Below, one piece after another: positions 11,190 through 23,200 of a stretch of DNA of 64,000 nt (position 1 is the first letter of the stretch; each line of letters begins with the position of its first letter). The notes beneath the pieces are model-generated. The model made no database searches. It was not told where the DNA came from and worked only from the letters and a program-made list of their open reading frames with translations. A program made the position numbers and the translations under genes. Source of the DNA: Rhipidocladum racemiflorum (Eukaryota > Streptophyta > Magnoliopsida > Poales > Poaceae); contig CM070584.1 of NCBI GenBank assembly GCA_036346355.1, positions 28,924,039-28,988,038 of the forward strand, in the 5' to 3' direction.

Positions 11190-11760
11190 TGGACAATTCA
11201 TTGGACCTGATATCCTAAGGGAAGCTGAAAAGCAAGTTAGGATGATTCATGAGAATCTGAAGACAGCTCCGTCGAGACAGAAGAGTTATGCTGATAACCG
11301 CCGTCTGGAATTAAGTTTTGCACCTGGTGAGCAGGTGGATCTGAAAATTTCCCCGCTGAAGAGTATGCGCCGATCCCGAGTTAGTGGGAAGTGAGCGCCC
11401 TGCTACAGTGGTGGTATCAAACTAAACAATTTCTCGTGGTGGCCAGAAAAGGGGAAGTCGCATACGAAGTGGAGTTACCTCCCCCACTGGCAGGAGTACA
11501 TGACGTCTTTCATGTGTCTCAGTTAAAGAAGTGTCTCAAAGTAACCGAGCACCAGATGCCGTATGAAGAGATGAAACTAAAAGAAGACCTGTCATATCCT
11601 GAGTACCCAGTCAGAATTTTGGATGAAGCGGAACGTCGAACTCGAAGTCGGATAATCAAGTTTTGCAAGGTTCAGTGAAACAATCATTCAGAGAAGGAAG
11701 CTACCTGGGAACAAGAAGAAGATCTTCGAGCCGAGTACCCTAATCTTTCTTTTTCCTCTC
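11190..11760 (+). pseudogene. Gypsy integrase C-terminus and chromodomain remnant
   Basis: Readable segments include the post-core helix region (REAEKQVRMIHENLK), a GVHDVFHVSQLKKCL motif and the chromodomain region (YPVRILD ... IIKFCKVQ). The chromodomain is cut at 11676 by TGA where Trp is expected. Frames shift near 11390. The HVSQLKKC motif is diagnostic of plant chromoviruses. Confidence 0.8.
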
Positions 11761-11804
11761 CGTCCGAATCTCGGGGACGAGATTCTTTCTAAGGGGGGTA
11801 GGTT

Positions 11805-13115
11805 TGTAACGCCCTAGTTTTCGCTTTCCGGGAAAAATCTAATTTAAATTATTTAAATTCAAAATTGGAGTTTCTCTGGTGTTTATGTTAATCTGGCATC
11901 CTTTTCCATCCTTAATCGGGATTCAATTCCCTCCGGTCGAAAAATCGAATTTTCAGATTCCCGCCGGTACTCGAAATTTCACCCGAGTCCAAAAATGCTC
12001 CAAAACTCCCAAAATCACTTCAATTATGTCCCAAATATTCCAAAATGATTTTTGGAATGATTCCCCGGATTTTTGAACCTTCGCTCCTATTTTATCTCGC
12101 GCGGCTTTTGTTTAATGCCCACAATCCGCGCCTGAATATTTAATTCCACAAATTTCATCCAAATTCAGAGGAACCAATTTTATTGGGTCCCAAATATTCT
12201 AAAATGGTTCTAGGATTTTTTCCGGAATTTTTAGACCATTTTTCCTAATTTTTCTCTAGGGCGAATCATTTACGTAATTCTCGGCCAACCGGAGCTCGCC
12301 ACGTGTCACTGCTACAGTGTCGTCTCCTTCCTCTAGCCATGAAGAACAGAGAAAGCTTCACACATGCTCCAATGGCTAGGGTTCCATTCAAATCCTCATA
12401 TCTCCCTCATTTCAACTCCAAATCGCGAAGCGCCGGTTCCGTTGAATCCGTATCGACGATCTCTTGTCATTCCCCACCATCACTCGCCACTAATCTCGCC
12501 GGAAACGGCCGCATTAATGAAAAACCGAAATGCAATCAAATGCCCATAACTCGGCCATTTCAACTCCAATCCGCGTGTTTCCACTCTCTTCGTATAAGAA
12601 CCCCCGTCCCGGTGGTGTGAGCCTCCTTTGGCCTCTCCCATTCGTTCATCCACTAGAGCAAGAAAACCGAAGTTGGGTCGCCGTTTTCGGTGTTCTTCGT
12701 GTTCTTGGCTATAGATCTCTCCACGGTGGGTTATTCTTCTTGTTTCTTGGTTCCTTGTGACCGTGATTGAGTCTAGAGTCTAACCCAACAATCAATTTTA
12801 GGATCCCTCATGTTTTGGAGGCGAATTTCGCTTTTTTCTCGTTTCGGCCGGAGCTCCGTTCGTCGCCGATTTCATCGCCTCCGGTGAGATTCAATCCAAT
12901 TCTTTCCTCCTATGGGTCCCTAGGGATGTAATCTAGTGATTCCATGATTTTATTTGGATCAATTTCGTGCGAAAATGGGTGCAAAATTTGGTTTTTTTGG
13001 AAAAAAATGAGCCTCTGTTCCATTTTGGGCTCACTGTGATGCGTGCGGGCGGGCCGAGCTCGCCGCCGGCCAGCCGACCGGTCCCTGCCGCCGCCGGCCG
13101 CGCCGCCGTCTCTGG
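11805..13115 (+). repeat. Truncated 3' LTR of the embedded Gypsy fragment
   Basis: It begins TGTAACGCCC after the polypurine tract. The first 250 bases resemble the solo LTR at 39881-41465 (shared 'cctggcatccttatcc'-like and 'aaaatgctccaaaa' stretches), so the two belong to related families. It stops without a terminal CA where Copia sequence resumes near 13116. Confidence 0.65.
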
Positions 13116-14787
13116 CCGCGATACACTACCAGTAGAAGATATTACTGAGGAGGATAACAATTTAATCGCAGAGGCTCCTCGTAGGAGCAAGAGACAAAGG
13201 GTTGAGAAAACCTTTGGCGATGACTTCATTGTATACCTCGTAGATGATGTGCCAAAAACTCTTTCAGAGGCTTATGCATTACCTGATGCTGAGTATTGGA
13301 AAGAGGCAGTCCGTAGCGAGATGGATTCCATCATGGCTAATGGGACTTGGGAGATCACTGATCGTCCTACTGGGTGCAAACCTGTTGGATGCAAGTGGGT
13401 TTTCAAAAAGAAAATGAGGCCTGATGGTACTATTAATAAGTACAAGGCAAGACTTGTAGCCAAGGGTTATACCCAGAAAGAAGGAGAGGATTATTTTGAT
13501 ACTTATTCTCCTGTTGCCAGATTAACGACCATTAGAGTGCTCATTGCTTTAGCTGCTTCCCATGGTCTACACGTCCATCAAATGGATGTAAAGACAGCTT
13601 TCCTTAATGGAGAGTTGGAGGAAGAAATCTATATGGAGCAACCAGATGGTTATGTGATTACTGGACAGGAAAATAAAGTGTGCAAATTATTAAAATCCTT
13701 ATATGGACTAAAGCAAGCACCTAAGCAATGGCACGAAAAATTTGATAAAACATTGACATCTGCTGGTTTTGCTGTTAATGAGGCAGATAAGTGTGTATAT
13801 TATCGTTATGGTGGGGGTCAAGGTGTGATTTTGTGTTTGTATGTTGATGACATACTTTTATTTGGGACTAACACTACTGTAATTGACGAGGTCAAAACTT
13901 TCTTGTCTCGATGCTTTGATATGAAAGACTTGGGTGAGGCAGATGTTATTTTGAATATTAAATTGATCAAGAATGAGGATGGAATCATTTTGCATCAATC
14001 CCATTATGCTGAGAAAATTTTAAGCCTGTATGGCTTTGAGAATTGCAAAATTTCCCCAACACCATATGATCCGAGTGTTAAACTTCGGAAAAATCAAGGG
14101 TTAGGGAAAGATCAATTGAGATATTCACAAATTATTGGGTCTCTTATGTATCTAGCTGGTGCCACAAGACCTGATATCTCATTTGCTGTGAGCAAATTAA
14201 GCCGGTTTACATCTAACCCGGGAGATGATCATTGGGAGGCACTTGAAAGAGTGTTGCGCTACTTGATAGGCACAACATCTTACGGAATTCACTATACTGG
14301 ATATCCATCTGTATTAGAAGGATATAGTGATTCTAATTGGATCTCTGATGCGGATGAGATCAAAGCTACAAGTGGTTATGTTTTTACCTTAGCTGGTGCT
14401 GCAGTTTCATGGAGGTCTTGCAAATAGACCATATTAACGAGGTCAACCATGAAAGCTGAACTTGTAGCACTTGATACAGCCACTGTTGAGGCTGAATGGC
14501 TTAGAGAGCTTTTGTTGGACTTACCATTAGTTGAGAAACCAGTACCGCCGATCCTAATGTACTGCGATAACCAAACAGTGTTGATTAAGGTTATGAGTAC
14601 TAAGGATAACATGAAGTCCTCCAGACATGTGAAGCACAGGCTTAAATCTGTCAGAAAATTGAGAAACTCCGGAGTAATTGCTGTGAATTATATTCGCACT
14701 GAGAAAAATCTGGCAGATCCTTTTACAAAAGGACTTGCAAGGAAAACGATTTCTGTTGTGTCTATGGACATGGGTATGAGGCCCATT
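13116..14787 (+). pseudogene. Copia reverse transcriptase and RNase H (one premature stop)
   Basis: The RT begins after a short linker with the RRSKRQRVEK motif and contains WVFKKKMRPDG, RLVAKGYTQ, HQMDVKTAFLNG and the catalytic YVDD (about 13840). RNase H follows (SDSNWISDAD, then MKAELVALD and YCDNQTV), ending near 14787 with KNLADPFTKGL. The only break in the frame is TAG at 14425-14427, where Gln is expected in related elements. With the 5' half broken, the element cannot act on its own. About 500 bp of 3' untranslated region follows before the nested insertion. Confidence 0.9.
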
Positions 14788-15285
14788 TGAGTTACAACAC
14801 AATGGTAACCCATACCTTCCTGATCGGAGATCCCGTGAATTAGGTAATGGGAAAAACAAGTTGATGTTGTAACAAGAGAGTACACATTATTAAATTGTAC
14901 CTGTGTCCTAATAGATAAAGTACTCTCGACTGTATGGAAGGTTGGCTTAAAGCCTTAATGTATTCTAGTTTCAAAATGAGAGAAAAAGGTATTGGCCTAC
15001 AGGATACCTATAATGAATACACCTACTTGAGCATAACTGTGAGGTCGCAGTTCACGAGGATGGGGCATTCTCTAGAAAGCTCATGAGCAGATACGGGAGC
15101 ATGACCATATAACGCTCCGTGTAGGCGTGGTTTATTAGCAGCCTAGTATCAGTGGTGATTTTCAAGTGAAGTCTGATCACAAAAAGCTATGAATTTAAGG
15201 CATAGTCCATTCAACAGCTGTGAGAGGATAAATCTTGTTAATCTAGGTGCAAGTTCAACCCGTACGGGACTTACACCAAAAGACT
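14788..15285 (+). other. 3' untranslated region of the Copia element
   Basis: No ORF is credible here. It ends in AGACT (15281-15285), which is repeated at 36976-36980 on the far side of the inserted element; Copia sequence continues from there to the 3' LTR. Confidence 0.75.
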
Positions 15286-15533
15286 TGTGACACCACGGAG
15301 TGACGTAACCTTATTTAATGTGACTGTTGAGGTCAAAAACATTATGAAGTGTGGAATTAAGGTTAAAACTATAAGGTATGAGGTTTAATTTAATTTTCGG
15401 GCCGTTTCCGGGAGTTTGGGCCTTTCCGGGGGAGTTTGGGCCTAAAAGAGGGGGTTGTGGGCTTTGGTGGGATGGAGTATGAGTCCATTTAGGACTAGGA
15501 TTCCTGTTTGGGCTGGTTATTAGGGGTCCCCCC
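15286..15533 (+). repeat. LARD-like element 5' LTR, first part
   Basis: It begins TGTGACACCACGG and matches 34764-34988 except for scattered substitutions and about 20 extra bases that duplicate a 'gtttgggcc' stretch. The run of six C at 15528-15533 is the target of the Retand-type insertion. The LTR resumes at 27001. Confidence 0.85.
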
Positions 15534-16573
15534 TGTCGGCGTACTAGCCAACAGGCACCTCCGAGTCGGGTGCTTATGAGGTTCAGACGGGGGGCTTTCG
15601 GTGCAATCGCCGGAAGGAGGAAGATGAACGGAGTACCGGGAAGCTCAGAAGAACAGGGGGATGCCAGAACTTTACCCAGGTTTGGGCTCTCCGAAAAGTA
15701 ACAACCCTAGTCCTGCTTCTCTTGGTATTGCTTGTGTTCTGAGATGTCCGCTGGGAATCCTAACTTGAGAGTCTAGAACCTATCGTCAATGGGTCCAGCC
15801 CCTTCTCCCATGCACCCCGGCTCCCTTTTATACTTGGGCTGGCGGGGGCGCATGGGAGGCTTACACCGCAAGCCATACTCATTACACTGCCACGGGCACA
15901 TTTAATGCGTACGTCACTGCTCTTACATCCCATTAATGTCTGCCGCAGCCGTCACACCCCCGCCTCGGGCACCACGCCCACCAACGCCGCTCGTTCCGTC
16001 ATGGGGTGAGGTGCTACCGTGATGTCACCCGTAATTAATGCACGCCTAGGGAAGATGCGCCGCCACACGGCAATCTCCACGCTTTGCATCTAATGCGCAC
16101 GACTTGCATTAAATGTCCGTGATCCAGGCACCGCGGCCTCGGGGGAGGGCGCCAGGGGAGTGGCCGGCATGCCACGTGTCCTCTGGGCGACCACCTCGCT
16201 GGGCGCCCAGTGGGGTGGCCTGATCGCCACGCGTCCACTGGGCGACCACCTTGCTGGGCGCCCAGGGGTGTGGCCTGATCACCACGTGTCCACTGGGCGA
16301 CCATCTTGCTGGGTGCCCAGGGGTGTGGCCTGATCGCCACGCGTCCCCTGGGCGACCACCTTGCTGGGCGCCTAGTGGCGCGGCCTGATCGCCACATCCC
16401 ATCGGGCGACCACCTTCCTGGCGCCAGTGGTGGCTTTGATCGCCACCTGTCCACTGGGCGACCACGCTGGGGAGCTACTGCTCGTCGTGGCGGTGGGCCC
16501 GGACGCGCCCTGCCCGCCCGGTGATCGCATTTGTTGCGGGGGAGTGGGTACCCTGGCGTAAAATACGCCAATA
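15534..16573 (-). repeat. 3' LTR of the Retand-type element
   Basis: It reads TGTCGGCGTACT at the left and ends TACGCCAATA, against TACGCCGACA in the other LTR. The two changes are G to A and C to T, so the terminal CA is lost here by transitions. The sequence just beyond, CCCGGGAGCTAC on the - strand, is the polypurine tract. Confidence 0.88.
16171..16475 (-). repeat. Six-copy 55-bp tandem repeat in the LTR U3 region
   Basis: Units start near 16171, 16226, 16281, 16336, 16391 and 16442. Each holds 'gccacGYGTCC', 'ctgggcgaccacc' and 'gctgggcgcc' motifs. Two units contain CACGTG. The array lies upstream of the LTR TATA box on the - strand, where promoter-proximal enhancers are expected. The other LTR has the same array at about 26604-26900 with many small deletions. 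Confidence 0.85.
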
Positions 16574-16870
16574 GTAGCTCCCGGGCCCACCCAGGAGCGC
16601 TTTTTGGTCTTCCACCTTTCTTTCTCTCTCTTTTTAATGCCCTTCGGGGAACCGCTTAATCTCCCGGGTGGGGCCATTAAAAGCCCACACGCCCCGCAGC
16701 TTTCAAGAGATCTTCCCGCTTCTCCGGTTCCCAAGGCGGTTTGTGCGGTTACTCATTCTCGCCAGTAAATGCGGCCCTCGGGATGCGCCTTCTTTATGGG
16801 GATCTTGAATTTCCTTTTTGCAAACCGCCACGCCCTTTCGGTTTTCCCGCCAAGCCTTCCCTCGCAGCCT

Positions 16871-16877
16871 TATAAGA
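16871..16877 (+). promoter_or_regulatory. Candidate TATA box of the antisense gene
   Basis: TATAAGA lies 130 bp upstream of the ATG at 17001, inside the element but outside the LTR. A C/T-rich leader typical of plant 5' untranslated regions follows. No transcript evidence is available here. Confidence 0.5.
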
Positions 16878-17000
16878 GGCTGACCGAGAGGGGGAGCGGT
16901 TCTTCCTCCTTTCAACTCCCCTCGCTATGCTTTTCCTTCTGCCTTAGAACTCCTTGCTTCTTCTTCTTCCCCGACGCGCTCTGGTACTCTTTTGCGCCCG

Positions 17001-19601
17001 ATGGCTCTGGTTCTCCCCCCTTCGTCTGTCGAGGAGGAGGGTGCTGTCAGGCTTTCCCGGAACATAACCGCGGGTACCCTCCGCGTTCGCGTCGGGACCA
17101 TCGAGCCCCGCTGCCGGCCCGGGGAAGTTGTTTTCTTCGGGTGGCAGCTTATAGCCAGCCTGCTGCCACCAGTCTCTGATTTTTATCTCTCCGTCCTCAA
17201 CTTCTATGCTATTCATCACATTCATCTTCCTCCCAATTCCGTCATCCTCCTTTCTGCCTTCGCCCACTTCTGCGAAATGTTCGTAGGAGTGTTACCCAAT
17301 CTCCTTCTTTTTCGCTTCTTCTACACCCTTCGCTCCGCGAGCGGCAATTCGGCTATCTCCGGGAGCTGCCACCTGTGGCTCCGCGATGGGACCGTGTCGC
17401 GCTACATCCCACTGGACTGCCGGTCCAACTGGAGGGCGTGGCGCGAAGAGTGGATGTACGTCGAGGACGACAGCGGTATTGAAGTGCTGGAGCTTCCGTT
17501 TGGGCCGGCGGTCAGTAACCCCAACTGGGGGGCCAAGTGAGCGAGACGCCCGAGCTCCAGGCGATGCAAGCCCGCGTCGACCAGTTGCGGGCGGCGGGCT
17601 TGACAGGGGCCATGGTTATCCGGGACTTCATCTCCCGGAGGCTGCGCCCCCTGCGCCGTCGCGTCCGCCCGGCCTGGCAGTACATGGGCCAGGGTGATGG
17701 GACCCGGAGTATCGCCGGAGGTAATCCGCTTCACTTTGGATCATCCCTTGTTCTTCTTTTTTATTGACCAAACCTGGTAATGACAGCATTTCTGTCCCCT
17801 AGGGCTTCCTTCTTCTTTTTGTGTTGTCAGCCGCTGGGAACTTGTCTGTCGCTATGATCGACAGGTGGATGGGGCAGCTGGGCTTGCCCAGCTTCGTCCC
17901 GTCGTTCCCGGCGGGCGCGGTCCCGCTCTACCGGTTATCGCCCGGGGAGTGCGCGGCGATAGTCCGCGCCATGCCGTCGATGGACGCCATGGGCACACCC
18001 GTTGTGACACACCAGGCGACCCTGACAATCCGGGACCCTCCTCCGCCACGGGGCCAGGAGAGGTGACCAAGGAAACCTGAGCGCCCAGACGGCAGCGATG
18101 CGGCCGTGATACCCAAAGACCCCGCCTCTTGGGCTCGGCCGGGGTGGGATCTTCCACAGCGGCCGTGGGAACTTCTTCTGCTGCGGCGGCAGGCTCCTCA
18201 ATGGTGGCAGGGGGTTTGTCGACCGGCGGGACCTCGTCCTCCCTCGCCCCCGTTGGGGTGGTGACGATGGACCCTCCAGCGCCGATTCTTTTTCCGCCTC
18301 CGCCAGCTCCGACGATGGTGCAACTGCGCCGCCAAGAAGCCGGACGACGATACAACGGCCGCTGCCGCCATCACCGCCGCCTCGCCGCCGTCGCCACCAG
18401 CAGCGGCGCTTCTTCCTCCGCCGCCGCCTCCAGCAGCGGCGTTTCTTCCCCCGCCGCCGGCGCCGGTCCTTAGGCCGCTAGGACCGGCACCGACAGCACC
18501 GCGCGGGGGGCTGGTCCTCACTCCGAGCGTGCCCCGATTCCCGAGACCGCCACCTAGGTACTCATTCAAAAACGCACATGCAATATGAAAGTTAAGTCCC
18601 TTCGAGTCGTGTCTTACCATTATTTCCTCCCCTTTTCCAGGGTTCCCGCTCCGGATGTCCCCGCCGCTCAAGCCGGGGACGATCATGGCGCTGCGGCCGC
18701 GGGGGGTGTGCTGCCCGGGGTCGCTGAGCCCCAGGACGAGTAGGTGGAGGGGGACGATCCCCAGGTGGTCGCTGCTGCTGCCGCCGCCGTTCAGGACCCA
18801 GGCCCGCTGGGCCCTATGGACCCCGTGCCTACCCCGGAGCCCCCCACCGCCTCCGTTCCTTCGGCAGACGAGGACTCTCTGCTGGTGGCTCTTGGCGAGC
18901 TCTACTCCAGCACGAGCAGCCGTCTGGAGACGAGCAGGGAGCGACTGACGGAGGCGGGAGCCAAAATCAACCGCCTCCGCAAGGAGGTGGAAGACTTGCG
19001 CGAACGGGGGGCGGGGCTGGAGCTGCAGCTGCGGCGGGAGCGAGAGCAGAGCGCCCGCCGCGTCGGGGAGCTCTCCGCGGAGCTGGAGGCGGAGAGGGTC
19101 GATCGGGCCCAGTCGGAGGTGGACACCATAAGGATGTTGCGCCACGCCTTCAGCGGACAAGGCGACCTTGCTCCATTGGGACTGGAGCAGCCGGGTCCGC
19201 GGGAGGAGAAGCCGCAGCATTACGCGTTCTGCCTCAGCCGAACCGCGGACTTCCTCACGCGCCTACCCGCCGCCTTTACCGCCCGGTCCGCCCAGGAGGG
19301 GTGCGCAGTTGCGGCGGCCATGGCGAAGTACGTGCTGGCTTGCTGCGCCAGCCGTGACGCCAACTTTGATCCCGCGGCCACTGTCCAGGGGGTTGAAGAA
19401 GACTGGGCGCAGGCGGAGGAGCGGGTCCACGACGTCTCCGAGCAGGTTGCCGCACAGTTGGCGATGGAGAACCCCTAGATGGAGGCGGCAGCGGAAGACG
19501 TGGCGCTGAGGCTGGACGTTGGCCCAATTGCCGAAGACGTGGCAGCTGCCGAGGCAGTAGCAGAGGACGAGGAGGACCCCCCAGCTCCCCCGGTAGCGTA
19601 G
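17001..19601 (+). pseudogene. Antisense, intron-containing gene of the PF04195-like 'putative gypsy type transposon' family
   Basis: This gene runs opposite to gag-pol. Exon 1 (17001-17720) starts MALVLPPSS and has the family's core: FYLSVLNFYAIHHIHLPP, AHFCEMFVGV and the Trp-rich WRAWREEWMYV. A one-base loss in a G run (17527-17532) shifts the frame after WGAK. Intron 1 (17721-17830, GT..AG) is bridged in phase. Exon 2 (17831-18557) starts with AAGNLSVAMIDRW, then becomes Pro/Ala/Ser-rich and loses frame after TGA at 18064. Intron 2 (18558-18640) leads to exon 3 (18641-19601), a heptad-rich coiled coil (about 18880-19130) and an acidic tail ending PPAPPVA. TAG stops interrupt exon 3 at 18741 and 19476. 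Molecular function is unknown. Exon limits are my prediction. Confidence 0.75.
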
Positions 19602-20211
19602 CTCTTTTTGCTTTCGCCTGTAAAGACTTTAGAGGCTAAACATTTTAAATGAAACGGAAGCACAAGCTTCCCACTATGTCACTTAGAGTCCGCTTTCACC
19701 CTAATCCTTTCGGCTCCGCACGAACAAGCACATGACCGCTTAAAGACTTAAGGTCTTGTGCCAGGGAGTCACTTCCCTCGAACCCCTTGCCTTAGCAAAA
19801 TTTTGCCTCCCAGATAGCCTCTAGGGAGCGAACGCTTAGTGAGTCGTGGTAGGACCTTAGGTTTTTGGCAATGGTGCTCAAGTCGCCGACCCCCACGGGG
19901 ACACCCGGAGCATCATGAACGTGCCGGGGATCGTGCTGAACTAGCCGTCCAATCGCCCACTCCTGCACGCCACTCTCACTTAGCGGTTCCGCCTTTTCTC
20001 CTGGGTTTTTGCAAGGCCGCAGGGTACCCGGGGCAAGTGCCCTGGCACTGCCCAACAGTGGGTAAGAGACCGAAAAGAGGGTAGGAAGAACAATTATTTC
20101 GGATAAAGAAAGTGAATATTTAATTTTAAACAGAAGGCCTCCCCCGACCAGCGGTGGAGAGGAAGACACACTCCGGCCGGTCGGGGAACAGAGCCTGGGA
20201 CTTACAACCGA
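19602..20211. other. Convergent spacer between the antisense gene and pol
   Basis: The 3' ends of the antisense gene (+) and pol (-) face each other across about 610 bp. I see no ORF of either strand that looks real and no clear structured RNA. A polyadenylation-like AT-rich stretch follows the antisense stop at 19640-19655. Confidence 0.5.
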
Positions 20212-23200
20212 TCAAGGGTAGAATTTGCGCAGATTTTCTATGTTCTGGGAGTTCGTCAGCTCTTCGCCGTCTTCAGTGGCGGCTGGCCGCCGGGGACGAG
20301 AGACTGAGACCACTTTGAAGGGTCCCTCCCACTGGGGAGACAGTTTATGCGACCCGGCATGCGACTGGATTCTCCGCAAGACCAGGTCGCCTACTGCCAG
20401 TGTTCTCTCATTGACCCGGGAGGCGTGGTACCGCCTGAGACTTTGCTGGTACCTTGCGGCGCGCAGAGTCACCCGATCCCGTGCCTCTTCCAGGAGGTTG
20501 ACGTCGTCCCGGCGCAGATCCTCCTGGTCTCCTTCCACGAACGCAGCAACGCGTGGTGATCCCAGCTCCAGTTCCGAAGGAAGGACAGCTTCCGCGCCGT
20601 AGACCAGGAAGAAAGGGGTTTCCCCGGTGGCCCGGCTAGGGGTAGTCCGAAGTGACCACAACACAGCCGGGAGCTCTTCAGTCCATCGGGCACCATGCTT
20701 ATGGAGTCGATCAAACGCCCGGGTCTTGAGGCCCTTCAGCACCAGCGTGTTGGCCCGCTCTACTTGCCCGTTGCTCCTCGGGTGGGCAACCGAGGCAAAA
20801 CAGACCTTGGTGCCCATCTCTTCGCAGAAGTCCAGGAAGGCCGCGCTGGTGAACTGTGCGCCGTTGTCGGTGATGATGCGGTTGGCGACCCCAAAGCAGG
20901 CGAAAATCCCTTGCATGAACTTGACCGCAGCTGCGGTGGTGATGGATCTTACCGCCTCGGCTTCCACCCACTTAGTGAACTTGTCGATGGCGACAAACAA
21001 ATGGGTGTAGCCCCCTGTGGCCCGCGGGAACGGGCCCAGGATATCCAGCCCCCAGACCGCGAAGGGCCAAGAGAGCGGGATAGTTTGCAGGGCTTGGGCT
21101 GGTTGGTGGATCTGCTTGGCGTGGAACTGGCACGCTTCACATCTCCTCACCAGCTCGCAAGCAACCTGGAGGGCGGTTGGCCAATAGAACCCTTGACGGA
21201 AAGCTTTTCCCGCCATCACTCGTCTGGACACATGGCTCCCGCACACGCCTCCATGGATATCCGAGAGCAAACCGCTCCCCTCTTCCCGAGTGATGCACTT
21301 CAGAAGAATTCTGTTCTTACCCCGGCGGTACAGGTCCCCGCCCACCAGGGTATAGCACTTGGCCTTTCGTGCTACCTTCTCTGCTGACGCATCATCGTCA
21401 GGGCACACTTGATCCCGCAGGTAGGCCAGGATCGGATCCATCCATGTACCTTCCCGGTCAAGTGCAGCGACCACGAGGTGGTCGCCCGGGTACTCCGCCT
21501 GGCCAGGCGTTTCCACTGGAACCACTTTCCCTCCAGGAGCGAGGGCTGAAGCGGCATCACCATCGTCCCTACCAGGGGCGGGGGCTGCGATGGACGGTTG
21601 CGGAAGCCTTTCTTCAAAGACCCTGACCGGGACAGGAGATCTTGTTGAGGCGAGCCGAGCAAGCTCATCCGCCAAGTAGTTGTCACGCCGGGGGATATGA
21701 GTGTACCCCAACCCTTCGAAGTGCCGCTCCAATTTCCTGACCTCCGCCAGGTATGCTGCCATGATGGGGTCAGCACAGGAGAAGTCCTTTCTTGCTTGGT
21801 TGACGACCAGCAGGGAGTCGCCCTTCACTTGAAGGCGCCGAACACCGATGGCTGCGGTGGCCCGAAGCCCAGCCAGCAAGCCCTCGTATTCGGTGATGTT
21901 GTTAGTGGCTTTGAAGTCGACGAGGACCATGTACTTGAGGAGGTCCCCGGTCGGAGAGACCAGGAGGACCCCAGCCCCCGCGCCTTCGAGCCTGAAGGAC
22001 CCATCGAAGAAGAGTGTCCAGGGGGAGGGCGCGGGGACCTCGTCGGCTTCGGACTCGGCTGGAGTCCACTCGACGACGAAGTCCGCCAGCCTTTGACTCT
22101 TTATCGCGGTACGAGGAGCAAACTTGACACCGAACTCCCCCAGCTCGACAGACCACTTTGCGATGCGGCCCTCTGCTTCACGGTTGTGGAGGATCTCACG
22201 CAGGGGGTATGAGGAGACCACCGTGATCTCCCTCCCTTGAAAATAGTGCCGCAACTTTCTTGATGCCACTACCACGGCATAGACCATCTTCTGAGTCTGA
22301 GGGTACCTTGTTTCTGCGTCGTGAAGCACCTTGCTGATGTAATAGACCGGCCGTTGGACGCCTTCTCGCTCCGCCACCAGCGCCGTGCTCACTACGGAGG
22401 GGCTAGCCGCCACATACAACAGCAGTGGCTCACCCGGCTCGGGGGCGACCAGCACCGGGGGAGAGGAGAGGTACTTCTTCAAGCCTTCAAACGCCTGCTG
22501 GGCTTCTGGGGTCCATTCGAACGAGTTGGTCTTCTTCAATAGCTTGAACAACGGCAGGCTTTTCTCCCCTAGCCGGGCTATGAACCGGCCAAGGGAGGCC
22601 AGCCGGCCAGTCAAGCATTGCAGTTGCTTGAGCTGGGTAGGCGGCTGCATCCGCTCAATCGCTTCTATCTTCTCTGGGTTGACCTCGATCCCGCGGCTGG
22701 AGACTAGGAACCCGAGTAGCTTCCCGGATGAGACGCCAAACAAGCACTTCTCGGGATTCAACTTTATACAGTATTTTCTGAGGAGGGAGAAGGTCTCTTC
22801 TAGGTCCTGGACAAGCTCATCGGCCTTTTTTGTTTTTACTACTAGATCATCCACATACACTTCGAGGTTCTTCCCTATTTGGGGCCGAAACACAATGTGC
22901 ATGGCCTGCTGATAGGTGGCACCAGCATTCTTTAGCCCGAAAGGCATCTTGACATAGCAATATACACCGAGAGGAGTCACAAAGGTAGTTTTTTCTTCGT
23001 CTTCCTGCGCCATACTGATCTGATGGTAACCGGAGTAGGTGTCGAGGAAGCACAGAGCTTCACACCCCGCCGTGAAGTTGACGACGATGTCTATCCGCAG
23101 CAGGGGGTACGGGTCCTTGGGGCAGGCTTTGTTGAGGTCGGTGAAGTCGATGCACATTCGCCACTTCCCGTTGGACTTCTTTACTAGCACGGGGTTGGCC

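Larger units (their letters stand above)
10410..13115 (+). mobile_element. Internally deleted Ty3/Gypsy (chromovirus-type) fragment embedded in Copia
   Basis: Between the Copia integrase and RT lie Gypsy pieces in the correct order and orientation: a gag zinc knuckle (10411-10570), a decayed stretch, the integrase C-terminus with chromodomain (about 11190-11740), a polypurine tract (AAGGGGGG, 11791-11798) and an LTR starting TGTAACGCCC at 11805. Protease, RT, RNase H and the integrase core are missing. The right edge is abrupt, within the LTR, with no CA end and no target duplication. The block therefore did not arrive as a normal integration followed by loss of an LTR. Filler DNA at a repaired break, or a template switch between two packaged RNAs, are both possible. 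Confidence 0.75.

Noticed and set aside
16035..16571. 178-codon and overlapping ORFs across the Retand LTR
   Set aside because: They follow the 55-bp tandem array and LTR sequence; repeat-encoded and without family resemblance.
18198..19220. 340-codon ORF on the - strand opposite the antisense gene
   Set aside because: It is Arg/Gly/Ala-rich, changes character along its length and mirrors the GC-rich exons on the + strand, whose coiled coil and domain motifs are the convincing reading.
20695..22912. Several + strand ORFs of 130-230 codons over the Retand pol
   Set aside because: They are shadows of the GC-rich pol frame on the - strand, which carries all catalytic motifs.
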